Source of the DNA: Polytrichum commune
Taxonomy: Eukaryota; Streptophyta; Polytrichopsida; Polytrichales; Polytrichaceae
Direction: 5' to 3'
DNA length: 64,000 nt
Assembly (NCBI GenBank): GCA_950295325.1
Contig: OX485809.1
Coordinates: 35,219,081 to 35,283,080, forward strand
Numbering within the stretch: position 1 is the first letter of the stretch; the number at the start of each line of letters is the position of its first letter. Below the pieces are notes generated by a model, which was not told the origin of the DNA, made no database searches, and was given only the letters and a program-made list of their open reading frames with translations. Shown piece by piece: positions 10,759-29,479 of the stretch. Position numbers and translations under genes: made by a program.

Positions 10759-10859
10759 CTCCTTCTGTAACAAGACAATTGGTACACTTTGCACATGTGC
10801 AGTTGAAAAGTTTGATTGGTCACTGTCCTAAGGCATAGTGATATTGTCAGCAGGTCAGC

Positions 10860-11125
10860 TCCAAACCAAATGAATGGGGAGAACCAACCGCTAGAGTTTG
10901 AGAAAGAACCAGTTGGAAGTTCAAGACTTCACGAAAACTACCGATCGTTTTAGAGGAATCTATGGAATATACTGCAAAGTAATACAAAAAATTTGAAAAG
11001 ATCACAACACATAATCAGTTGGACTTGAAAACACTAGGATCTTGACTTGTTATGCCCAAAAATCTTCCCGAGCATTGCTCCAAATTACCCTAAGGCAAGG
11101 ACATCCCCTAACCCTCCGCATTCAT
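10860..11125 (+). repeat. Dispersed repeat R6, copy a
   Basis: First of six copies in the window of a roughly 200-260 bp repeat. The shared core runs AACCG..TTGAAGTTCAAGACTT, then ACCGATC.TTT, then TTGGACTTG, then ATTATGCCCAAAAATCT. Other copies: 15602-15850 (inverted), 22080-22330, 36725-36975 (inverted), 40690-40905, 57490-57680. No coding capacity or clear ends. Confidence 0.7.
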
Positions 11126-11157
11126 GAAGTTCAAGCCAATGTTGATTAGGACTCAGG

Positions 11158-11535
11158 TATTGTTTATTTTGATGCCATTCGGGTATCTATAATCGGCATT
11201 CCCCTTCTTCTATTTTGATCCTAGTGGGGTATGGATATTTGGCAACATTTTCGTTTTTGATACCATTTTGGTCTAAATATTGTGCAAGAACTTTCATACC
11301 TAGGCAAATTCTTCGTAATATCAATAAGGTTTAGAATGGTATTGACCCAAATAGAAATTCACGTTTACAAAGATTCTTGCTCCTTGACGTATCCACCAAA
11401 TATCAATATTTGACTAATATTATAATTGTAATTTGTGATGGATCCCCACATATAAGTTCTTTGATGTCACTGTTGTTGTCGATTATTGATACCATGCATC
11501 CACCTATATACCAGACCAACATTGGTTTGAACCCA
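11158..11535. repeat. Dispersed repeat R7, upstream copy
   Basis: Matches 20215-20585 in the same orientation (shared CAAGAACTTTCATACCTAGG, GAATGGTATTGACCCAA, CACCAAATATCAATATTTGA). The two copies bracket the polygalacturonase gene. Confidence 0.65.
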
Positions 11536-11539
11536 CTTG

Positions 11540-14267
11540 TTACCTTTTTTTGGCCACACCACCAACCCCCATACAAGCCAGGCATAACCCAAATTTGCAT
11601 CCCATCTGTTTGGGCCAATACCGTGAGTTACTTGTAGGCCGAATTTCTTCGACTGTAACCATGAGTTGCCCTACAGGTCTTAGGTGACGATGGTTGCAAG
11701 TATAATTCACATGATAGTTCTTAGACGTGTCGTTGACCAAAAAATATTATTATAAGAATAATAACAACAACATATCTGTTGATGTTAGGGTCACAAATTC
11801 TTGAGCAAGATTTGAGCTACCACTAACCTATTTCTACTTGTATTAAGTTCAAATGACATTCAAATTTCTAGTTACTCTTCCGAACATATAACAAAAGGCC
11901 ATACATATGTTTGTTGTCTTAGAATTGCTTCTTCTCTATGCTGCCATAGCTATTTACTTAGTTTGTGGACAATGTAAGTCAACAAAGCACATGAAGGAGG
12001 AGTGACTACAGGGTGGGCAAAAAGGGAACTCTTCCAAGCTTTGCACTCTTAAATGGACCCACGTCTGTTGTCTGTGTGCCATCTGCATGACCAATTTGTT
12101 ATTCAGTCCAAATGAAGCACACGTGCCTGATACTCCAAGTGTAATCATTGATAGATCGATTCAAGATAAATCTATACTGCAATCATTACACCGTGGTTTT
12201 CTACCTCAATGGCATGCATTTGATTAGTGTCAAGCAGGCAGGACCACCATTCCAGACACCCTTGGGTTTGCATTCTGCACTGGCATATAATGTTAGTGTA
12301 TTCCATTCACATTGGGTGCAGTTACAGCTTACTCAATCACATAATCAAGAGATCGTTCTCATTTTCTGAATCCTAAACTCTGATATTAATTACGTGGGCA
12401 ATCTTATGAAAACAGGGAGGTATAGTATTGTCACATAATAGTCGGTTAACCTGATTAACAGTCGAACAGGATGAACGCCTGATTACTGCTCCACCTCGAT
12501 GCATTAATCTAGAAGGCACTCAATAATTAATTCCATGACAATCAAAGGTGCCAAAATGAATTGGGTGAGTGTTAATTAAGTAGCACACCATACACCCATG
12601 GAAGTACTGTGGTGGCAGAGCGGCGCCTCCTCACACGCCAATGCCCTTCTCGTGACCCCACCTCCTTATTCCTTCAATTCCACAACATCTTGGGTTTACA
12701 CCACTTTGGACAGTACCAACCTTTTTCACACTAAATCTAATATAACGAGGATCATGTCACCAGCACCATTCACATGACGTAGTAATTCAATCCACAGTGA
12801 AATCGACAGGACCTGTCCTCTCGTGCACATATTGTGGCCACTCGGGGGTGGCAACATGCATATTATTACTTTCAAAACAAGCAGTTTATTATCATGTATC
12901 ATGCTTATTTTTCTCTCACATATCTTATTCTTGCAACAGAGTTCTTGGTTTCTGTCAAAGAGCTCAAGAAGATGAAGCCAATGGTATCTTATTTGACATA
13001 CTTGACATCCATATTTCCCACGGATAATGAATAAAAGAGTAGAATAAGAAAATTTACTATGCACGGGTCTTAGGATAGAATAAGAGACTAAGAATATTCC
13101 AATACCTTGTTAAATATGTATTATTGCACCTTACTAGCAACTATGCTTGTTGCATAAGTAACAATAAATCATGCCCATTGTATGCTCAACATATTTGGTT
13201 GCTCATCATAGCTTCAAAATGTCAAAGGTTTCCCTTATGTCGACATATGCATGGTCGAGCACTCTATAAACTCCTAGGCAAAATGCAAGAGAAATCGAAA
13301 TAATCTCGTGTTGTGCTTCTTGCAAGCTTGGCAATGGCAAAGCACAACATGTGAGGGTGCCTGAAAATGATTTACGAACAAATTTCATCACTTAAACGTG
13401 ACATTCTTCTTGGATGAAAACGTGACCATCCGTGTGACAATGTATAATTAAGAGTATACAGAGTATACTTTATTTTAACATAACATAACTTGACGACATG
13501 GGTCCTCAAAATATAACAGTGGGATTCTAGGAGCTCAATCTGAATCTCAGTCTCTCTGCACAACTTTTCGAACATCTGACTTTTATGTTTTTAGGGCCCA
13601 CAAAACGAGAGCTGAACTCTGAGTAATGTTATGTACACTTGACACTCTTATTATAACACATTCATGCTTTATTATGGACTCATTATAGCTTATCAGAGAC
13701 TTGTTTTGTTTTGCCATTGACCCTTGCTTATTATATAATATTGGTGTTGCCGCCCCAGGTGGCTACAGGGGCTACATTACATTCTGGGAAGAGAATTACG
13801 ACAACATAGAGGCCACCATCGATCGGCATGCATCCCATTCGGTGGACCAGTGTTTGCAGTCTCCTTCAACAGAAAATCTTTCTTGCACCAAAATCTAGTC
13901 TACTAGTGTGTGGCTGGCACTTTTGTCGACAAACCGGCCAAGAATAAGTTGACCTTCCATGCAGTCTCCGGAGGCAAGCTACCCAAATGATCCGCAGGTC
14001 CATTTTCTGCGGGCTGCAGGTTTAATTGAGAAACTTGTGAAGTTGATAAACTTGGACAGCTAGTTTAGAACAACCTTCTGGGGAATCGAGCCACATTGCT
14101 GGATTTCTGGGCTTCCCTCATGCGGCACCAAAAAAGCTTTAAAACCCATCCACTGATGAGAATTCAGGTGAAATATCGGTACAACATTTGAGAAGGTCCG
14201 AGGATCGAAGGAGGGAGACAGGTTACTGCTAGCTCATAAACGTCGATGTAGGTCCAGTGTCCTCAGG
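11540..14267. other. Upstream region of polygalacturonase; no gene recognised
   Basis: About 2.7 kb with only short unconvincing frames. The frame at 13701-13898 (GGYRGYITFWEENYDNIEAT) looks somewhat protein-like but lacks recognised domains and plausible exon partners. A TTTAAAA motif at about 14138-14144, roughly 125 bases before the ATG, could serve as a weak TATA element. Confidence 0.35.
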
Positions 14268-17200
14268 ATGAGGTCCATCGTATTGGTTGTTGTGACTTAT
14301 GTCGTAGCAGCCAGTTGCTTTCTGCAGATGCAATGCACTGCGGCGGGATTAATCTCTTCCAGCCTCCTGCAAGAACATCATCGTGTCGATGTACATGAGA
14401 TGAGTCGGCCAGATGAAGTCACAGATGATCAGTTTCGCTTAAAGATCAGCAAAACTAGACCTGAAGACTTAGGTTCTGAAGATGATGATCATGATGATCA
14501 TGATGGCCGGGAGGATAGGCTGATCATGAACATCAGGAACACTGATTTGATCATGAAGGACGACTCTGGAGGCATCGATGATGAGATGAAGTCCGAATCT
14601 GTGAGTTTCCGGCCTGGCTGGAGACCTGTGAGGGTGCAATTCAATGTGCTGAATTTCGGAGCTCTCGGTGATGGCGTCAACAATGATACCGATGTATGTC
14701 ATCCCCTCTCCCTCTATATCGTGCTTTAAAATATTTATATATATATATATATAAGTATATCGAAGTGGCCAGCCAGCCCAGTTGTTCATGCAATTCACGT
14801 GAGTGTCCAGCCGCCAGTGCTTTATTTCCATCATTCCCGGGATTGAAAATTGGTGATCGTCAGATCTAGATTTGGTCAGAGTGGACTTTCAGTGGCTGTA
14901 AAAGTCTGGAAAGGTTTAGCCGAAGAACTAGGGAAAAGCTAGAGCTGGCTCAGAGGCAAAAACTGATCGATGTAAGGTAAATGGGTCTAAAGCAGAAACG
15001 TTTCTCTCTGCACCCACTTCGCAATCGTAGGATATGAATCACGCAATTAGTGTGAGATGATTGGCAAATCCAGATCGTGCCATTGCCACTTTCCTCATAA
15101 TTGTCAAAGTGAAGATTCTCCTAGTTTTTAAAACAATCATATAGGTCCCCCTGACTATATTGACTACAGCATCTAGAATGGTCAATAAATGTTGAGCACA
15201 CAGTCCAGTGTTTTTCCAACACATGTCTTTTTAGTGTCTGTTCTTAGATCCACACCCAAATATTCACCACTTAAATATAGGTGTCCATTTAAAGATGAGG
15301 CGCCAAATTAGGCGCATCTACCTTATCGTAATTACTAACATACTGAATATTTGTGTGATACAATTTTTGAATAATGCAGGCCTTTCTAACAGCTTGGCAA
15401 AAAGCTTGTATGGTGTACAACGGTGTCATATATGCGCCCACTGGGTACACGTTCCTTGTATACCCATCCACGTACTCTGGACCCTGTCATGCCAATACTC
15501 ATTTCAAGGTGGGTTCATGTTACCTGGGTCACCCTACATAGGCAATTTTCTCTGCTCGCAGCAATGATGTAATCACTCACTTTTATGGTTAATGTTGCAC
15601 TGAAACAGTGTCTGGGAGACTTTTGGGCATAATCGGACAAGATCCTGTTGTTTCCAATATCAACTGGTTACATCTTCATATCTTTCGGTTTTTCTTTATT
15701 GAGTTGAGGAATAATCTGTAAATTCCTCTAAATTGATCAGTAATTTTCCTGAAAGTCTTGAATTTGAATCGGTTATCTCTCAAACTCAACCGGTTCATCT
15801 GTAATTAGCTGTTGGTTCTCCCCGTTCATTACGCTCGAATCACCAGTTATTGTCAACACATTTATGCAGTCAAATGACAGACTGCTTGGATCCATGTTCG
15901 CAACCTCAAAGTTGTAACAATTTCATGTGACCAGATTGTCCCACTTACAACAAGAAAGAATCATTATCTCCTCGGCCATTATAGACCAAAGCAATTCCCA
16001 TCAACAAAAATCTATTGATGAACTTTGTAAACAATTTGTTGGACCATATAATGAGACTTTTCAAATGAGATGGATGTGTTTAAATGTGTGATTCACCCCT
16101 GAAAAATGATGGTGGACATACGTAATGTATTTCCAATAGAAATTATTAACTGAATTGCTCCTATTTGAGAATGCGCTTGTATTAATGTTCAGCCCTATCA
16201 TGTGTTCATGATTATTTTATGGGTGATATGTGAAGGTGGATGGAACAATAATTGCACCGGACGCAATCAGCGCATGGGATGGTTTGAACAACAGGACATG
16301 GCTCCTCTTTCAAGACTTGAACAACTTCTATATCCAAGGCAAAGGCACATTCAATGGCCGCGGCTACAACTGGTGGGACTGCAAGAGAAGCAAAATATGC
16401 CCTGAGGCACCAACTGTAAGGCACTCTGGGTAAATTTTATTTTTATTTTATTCTTGAAGTAATTAATAACCACAACTTATGGTCGCTTCAGTGTGAAGGA
16501 CATGTACTAGCAGATAAATTGGTGACTAATGGTGATAAATTAATTGTAGGGGTTGACGATCTTGTCTTTTGGTGCAGGCAATAACAGTGCAAAATAGCAG
16601 GCAAGTGATTGTCAATGATATATCGATGGTGGACAGCCAACAGATACATATAAACTTCCACAGAGTTGATGGTGGACACGCTAACAATGTCACTATAAAC
16701 GCTCCATGGTCCAGCCCTAACACTGACGGAATTCACATTCAAGAGACGACGAATTTTGTCATCCAAAATTGTCATGTCTCCACAGGTCTACACTTATATC
16801 CCTCTTCATTTCCACCTACTAATTACATGCTTCTATATATCAATCCCTAAAGGTCCGAGTGGCCCATTTTGGGCCTGCAGATGTCATGACGTCGGAGAAA
16901 CTTTAGATCACTGGATTTCATGATATTCTCAGCTAGATATGTCTAAATTGACCCTATCTAAGGAACTAGGCCATTTATCATATGCATTTGTTCGAACCAA
17001 AACATACGTATATGTAAAACAAATCATATTAAGGAGATTTCAGTTCACATAAATGACCTAGACTCAAATACATATCACGTATAACTGATCACCATAGTCA
17101 CATGACTATTTCACCTCCTCTTTCTAATAGCTTCTGGTATATATGGATTCAATCCCATAGATCAAATAAATGGCTTTCTAAAAACTTGTTAGGGAGTTCG

Positions 17201-20015
17201 TACAAATCATCATGTATCTCCTATCAACCGGTTTTTTAAGGGCTAAGACAGGATGGCACCGAGCTTAAGTAATTGAAAGTGAACCTGTCTTTTACCTCAC
17301 AATTGCTCCCAAATGGATTGCACCAGGTTGGTCATGCAGACATAAAACATAGACATCAGACAAATTTTGATAAAGGAAACACGGTCAAGTATCTGACTTT
17401 GACATTGCAATAAATTCAAAATCAGAAGAAGGTTAATTTTTTTTTAAATTCACCCAAATTGTAAGCACTCATGGGCAAAGTCCCGTAAGAAATTCTATAG
17501 TCAAACCAACTTCTATGAACTTCTTTTGACGCATTTTCCTTGCTTCCTGCATTTAAGTACAGATCCTCCATGTGATGCTCCTCAAAGTAGGAGCTCCTTC
17601 TAGTCTATTAACTTATATCACATTTTAGTGACAGCAATTGAATGAGGCAGGTCTCCAATAATCATGATTCTGTTTGACGATTTTGCAAACATGTTGATGC
17701 AGAACTAACACATATATCTCAAAAAGTTATCACTATCTTAAATCCAGGATGTCTTGGTATATCAAAATTTTGATGTGCAGGTGATGACTGCGTCTCCATT
17801 GTGAGTGGGTCACATAACATTGTTGTGCGCGATACATATTGTGGAAAGGGCTGCCATGGCATCAGGTAAGCTAGACTTATCTAATTCGGTTACTTAGCTT
17901 AATCGGATACCTATATTTGAGTGGTATGTGGTTCCAAGAACAGATACCAACAAGACTTTGCTTAAAAGAGATTGGACTGCGTGCTCATAATATGATAATC
18001 ATTCTAAGCTTAATAGTCAACATAATTGGCAGAGACCTCTATGTATGACCTTTCAATGAACATGGGATTAATCTTCAATTTGATAATACATATGAGCTCC
18101 AGCATGTATAAGGAAAGTGGCTACGGCCTTGATTTGGGTTTGCTAACTATCTCGTACTAATCACATGTTTCATATCCTCTGAGAAGTGGTCTAGTCAGAA
18201 AAATTAACCAGTTAAGACCCATCCACCTTAGTAATATTCACATGCTAAATTAACACTGTGACAGTCATAAATTTATTCCTTCTCCTCAAAGAAGACTGAT
18301 AATTGAGATCTTATAAAAAGCGGATGTCAAGAATATCTGAGGATGCTCTTTGGTTCTGAGTAGTAAATGATTGAATTCCATGTAGTGTGGGAAGCTTGGG
18401 CAGCCATGGATCATATGCCAATGTGACTCAAGTACTAGTGAGAAACTGTCAGTTGGAGAGCACCACAAATGGGCTGCGGATCAAGACATGGCAGGTGCGA
18501 ATTCTTTAGAACACAAAAAATTTATGTTTGCTAGTATCCTGACATGACCGTGCTAGTGATCCTAATAATGTATGCGGGTGTTATTCGGATACTTTTTTTA
18601 CGTGGTCACCTATATTTGATTGATATGTGGTTTGGTGATGAACTCAGCTATGTATTCAGATAAGAAATCAAGAAACATGCACTTCCAATAACCATAACTA
18701 AATCAGGGAAGGTCTGATTTTCAATTCAATTTTTTGCTGATGCTCCATTGTAAGTTTGCTAATGCAACACAAGTTTTGTTGTGTAAATCTAATCGGTAGA
18801 AGTTGGAGAACATGAGAAATGAACCCAATAACACCCACATACCTTAGAGGTTTTTGATCCGGCCCCTAATTGCTTTAGACAATTGTGTTTGTTTGCAATA
18901 AGAGGTCTTTGTATATGTTGGCATGCTGTAGGGAGGATCAGGAATTGCCCAGAATTTTGTTTATGAAAACATACAGCTGACAAATGTGAGCAATCCCATC
19001 ATCATCGATCAATTCTACTGCCCTGAATCTCAAACAACAGGACCTTGTGACAATTCTGTAAGTCCACCATGATCCTTATCACAAACCACTTCAGCAATCT
19101 CTCTCCTGTAGCTGAAAGTCGGATTGCCTCAACACAAAGTTTATGTAAAAATGTCTGCTTGAAGTATGATAATAAGATTAAAATGTACTGAAAATCATGA
19201 GCACAGATCACATACATAGCCTTAATATTTAAGTTCCAGATTGTGCAAATGGACGCTTGGTTCATTTTTTGTAGGAGCTTTTATATAAGCTAGACGGGCC
19301 TCATTTGGTTACTTACCTTAATATATCAGACCTTAATAGACCTTTATCTAAGTGGTGGTTGGTTAGGTGTAGATCTTATAATCGACACCAAAAGGACATT
19401 AACCAAAAGAGGTTGGACTACATGCTCAAAATTTGTTAACCATTCTAGGTTCAATAGTCAACATAATCAAGGGAACCTACATAGTCGTTTTATGATTCCG
19501 GCACTTTTGACTTTGAAAAATCATACCATCAACGTGGGAGCTGAGAAAATTCCACATATTGTTGCTCAATTCTCATACCGCATTTGCAAATCCAAGAAAA
19601 TTTCTAACTCTGAAACCCAAGTTGAGAATCATGGAAACCAGAAAAAATTAATCATCCAAGACGCATTTAACTTAATTTGAGCACAGATGAAACTGCTTAA
19701 ACAAGACTTTCCCCGACCTGATTTTTGGAACCATCATTTTTTGTTTTCTTTCAGACTAGTGCTGTTCACGTTGACTACATCAAATACAAGAACATCACAG
19801 GAACTTCTGCCTCGTCGACTGCTGTGAAATTTCACTGCAGTGCTGCAGTGCCATGCACACGTATCTCCTTAACCGACATAAACATTGTGCGCGTGGATGA
19901 CAAAGCCACCACATCTCAGTGCTTCAACGCTCAAGGCAGAGCCCGAGGCATAGAGTATCCTCCAAGCTGCTTTGGTGGAACCAACCAGTCTATTAGTTGG
20001 ATCTCAACTAATTAA
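14268..20015 (+). CDS. Secreted polygalacturonase (glycoside hydrolase family 28)
   Basis: Hydrolyses alpha-1,4 links of polygalacturonan in cell-wall pectin. Eight coding exons: 14268-14693, 15380-15508, 16236-16415, 16578-16785, 17781-17865, 18386-18494, 18932-19057, 19755-20015; all GT-AG, total 1,524 nt, 507 aa. Residues 1-26 form a signal peptide. Residues 28-120 are a long, very acidic segment (EDDDHDDHDGRED at 71-83) preceding the beta-helix start FNVLNFGALGDG (125-136). Catalytic motifs: NTDGIH (293-298), GDDC (315-318), HGIS (340-343), RIKTW (374-378) and the active-site Tyr in IDQFYC (408). The usual CGPGHGIS reads CGKGCHGIS, an extra Cys that makes GHG into CHG. All acids and the His needed for catalysis are present, so an active enzyme is likely but untested. 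Introns hold copies of R6, repeat E and repeat F. It converges on phosphoglucomutase. No subclade is claimed. Confidence 0.95.
15602..15850 (-). repeat. Dispersed repeat R6, copy b, in polygalacturonase intron 2
   Basis: Inverted relative to the other plus-strand copies: GGGCATAATCGG, then GATCAGTAATTTTCCTGAAAGTCTTGAA, then CAACCGGTTCAT. Lies wholly within the 15509-16235 intron. Confidence 0.7.
16930..17230. repeat. Repeat F, copy in polygalacturonase intron 4
   Basis: Matches 22375-22660 in phosphoglucomutase intron 17 in the same orientation: GACCCTATC, CCATTTATCATATGCAT, ATAGACTCAAATGCATA-like blocks, then ACTTGTTA.GAGTTC. Unclassified. Confidence 0.6.
17880..18200. repeat. Repeat E copy in polygalacturonase intron 5
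   Basis: Shares ATTTGAGTGGTATGTGGTT, GATTGGACT..GTGCTCA, and AATAGTCAACATAATT with 19300-19500, 24095-24345, 40150-40400, 42720-42960 and 60010-60300. Non-coding, unclassified. Confidence 0.6.
19300..19500. repeat. Repeat E copy in polygalacturonase intron 7
   Basis: Second copy within the same gene: TAAGTGGTGGTTGGTT, GGTTGGACTACATGCTCA and CAATAGTCAACATAATCAA match the 17880 copy in order and orientation. Confidence 0.6.
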
Positions 20016-20214
20016 TTAAGTATGGTGGAGGAGACAGTCGTGGTAGGACAATTTTTGCACTACTTCTGGAAACGTCTGCTAAGTATTGAAGTATTGTGAA
20101 TGTATGGAGTGAGAGTCCCAGACCAAATATGAATAATAAGGTCACTGTCTTTGGACTCAAAAGGCTTGCACCAATTACTCATGCCCATTTTCTGTTTCTC
20201 TTCACCAGTGTTGG

Positions 20215-20585
20215 TCTGGTATCGTCTTCTTTTTATATCATTCGGGTCTTTATAATGAGGATTTCACTTTTTTTAGTAATTCATGTAGGTAGAGGTATTT
20301 GATGGTGCTTTTTGTTTTTTATACCATTCGGGTCTGTATACCGCGCAAGAACCTTCATACCTAGGCAAACCCGTCCTAGTATCAATATGGTGTAGAATGG
20401 TATTGACCCAATCATAACTCAAGTATAAAAAGATCCTCTCACCTTGACACAATCACCAAATATCAATATTTGATTGATATCACAATGCGGATATCCATTG
20501 ATAGGTTCTTTTGATCCCATTTTTATGTTTGAGTATTGATATCTTGCATTCATTATATACAAGGCTAACATTGGTCTTGACCTAT
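20215..20585. repeat. Dispersed repeat R7, downstream copy
   Basis: Begins about 200 bases past the polygalacturonase stop and matches 11158-11535 (see that entry). It may contribute to the gene's 3' untranslated region; an AATAAT hexamer near 20130 could serve for polyadenylation. Confidence 0.65.
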
Positions 20586-20835
20586 ACTATTGGTTTACTT
20601 AAAATTGGTTATTTTTAGCATTCACATTTGATGGTCTCTAATATGTACTTTTTTTGGAGGATTAAAGGATCCATCCTCGTCTAGGTTTGCAATTGCAGGA
20701 ATTTACTCTATGAATGCTTGGCTCACCTTGTTGTTTGTTGGTGAAAGTGAGGGAATTTCTCAAAGATATACTTATTGGCAAAACTGAGTTAGGGTTTTCT
20801 CATGCTTAGTATAATCTGATATATCTACTCCAATA

Positions 20836-21320
20836 ATGAGGATTAAGCTTCGTAGATTTGTAAGTAAGCAAGAGTGTCTCTTCTCCTTTGCAAGTAGTAC
20901 ATTGCATGTTTTGTTGTTCTATACTATTACAAGGCCATTGTCTTATGAAAAGCAAAATACTAAAGTATTATTACTACATAAGGGATGGACCACACAAAAA
21001 GTAGCCAAAATGGCTTGCTATTAGTCAATCCGACAGAAACGTCTTCATAATGCTAAACTAGCTGTAGGAGGAAGACCAAAAGTGACTACAGATTACTTGA
21101 GGGCATACGTGAGAATTGGAGGATTTAACATTACCAGAGGCATGCAAATTACTTAGGCAAGAATTCGCCAATGAGAATAATGTTCAAACAATGCGACGAG
21201 CATAATAAATTCCGGCAGGTTTGAAGGCTTGTGAGAAGAGGAAAAAGCCTGTACTTTCACATAAGAATATTCTTGCTAGTTTAGATTTTGCCAAATCTTA
21301 TGATTATGTGGATTTTTTTT
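20836..21320 (+). pseudogene. Tc1-like transposase, N-terminal fragment, broken
   Basis: The plus strand reads KGWTTQKVAKMA, a stop, SIRQKRLHNAKLAVGGRPKVTT, then after a frame change LPEACKLLRQEFANENNVQTMRRA, two stops, and GLKACEKRKKPVLSHKNILA followed by LDFAKSYDY. That order (first helix-turn-helix, GRP hinge, second helix-turn-helix with VQT.RR.L, KKP.L…R..FA) is the DNA-binding half of Tc1/mariner-superfamily Tc1-type transposases. The catalytic DDE half that should follow is absent, and AT-rich sequence takes over at about 21310. It is clearly dead. It lies between the 3' ends of the two genes. Confidence 0.75.
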
Positions 21321-21539
21321 TCAATTCCCATGCTAATGACTAATAAATCTTTTACTTTCTAAAGTGATTTTATGTTTGTTTAATTATTCACTCCATGTGC
21401 TAGCATTGCTTATTTACCAGAAAGCATTCAAATACCGCCTCGATTCTGTGAATCACTATATTTTCCAAACCTTATAAACATACTCGCAACGTAATTAAAC
21501 ATGACATTCTCAATAAATAGGTATACCCTTCCATAATTC

Positions 21540-21760
21540 CAAATAGTAAGTGACACTAAATACCATAACCATGTACTAGCCTGACTGTAAAAGACTATTT
21601 TAAACCATGTGCAATAGATATGCAGCTCATAAAATAAATCACCAAAACTTTGATACCTAGTGATACCCTAGGTACTGCAAAAATGCATGATCCTTGAAGG
21701 AAAAGAAAACTTTTATATAACTATCAACAATTAACAAGTGATGCACACAATACTTAGTGT
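21540..21760. repeat. Possible fragment of the palindrome-end MITE
   Basis: CCAAATAGTAAGTGACACTAAATACC (from about 21538) resembles the inner end of the 7078-7294 MITE, and ACTTAGTGTAGC near 21752 resembles an outer end. Too decayed for limits. Confidence 0.35.
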
Positions 21761-21895
21761 AGCTTCAGGTCCCAGACTAAATACAACGATTCTGATTGCC
21801 ACGTTGGACATTGAAAGGTATCAAGATGTCTACAAGATGTCAATCTATGCCAGCAACATTTTTCACATCGTTCTGTTAGTGAAGAAGCATTTCAC

Positions 21896-29274
<7,379 letters not shown>

Positions 29275-29400
29275 GGCTATGGCGGATTGGCTATGGCGTG
29301 TAACGAGAGAGAGGGAGAGAGAGCTAGCAAACAAGCAAGAGAGAAGAACCCTTGCTCTAACAAAGATATATGATGTGAGTTGAGCCAAGTGCTTGCCTTG
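29275..29400 (-). promoter_or_regulatory. Likely phosphoglucomutase leader and core promoter
   Basis: Upstream of the start codon, the minus strand has a pyrimidine-rich CTCTCTCTCCCTCTCTCTC-like tract (29305-29324), common in plant 5' leaders, and a TATATC motif at about 29366-29371, some 95 bases before the ATG. No transcript start can be read from sequence alone. Confidence 0.4.
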
Positions 29401-29479
29401 GCTTTTGCTTTCTTTTCCCTTGAGTGATATTGGCCATGGAAGGGGAAGGGAAGAGGTGGGGATTTAGCTAGGAATATGC

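Noticed and set aside
14469-14834. 121-codon antisense frame over polygalacturonase exon 1
   Set aside because: Shadow of the real exon (Asp/His codon repeats) running into a TA-rich intron.
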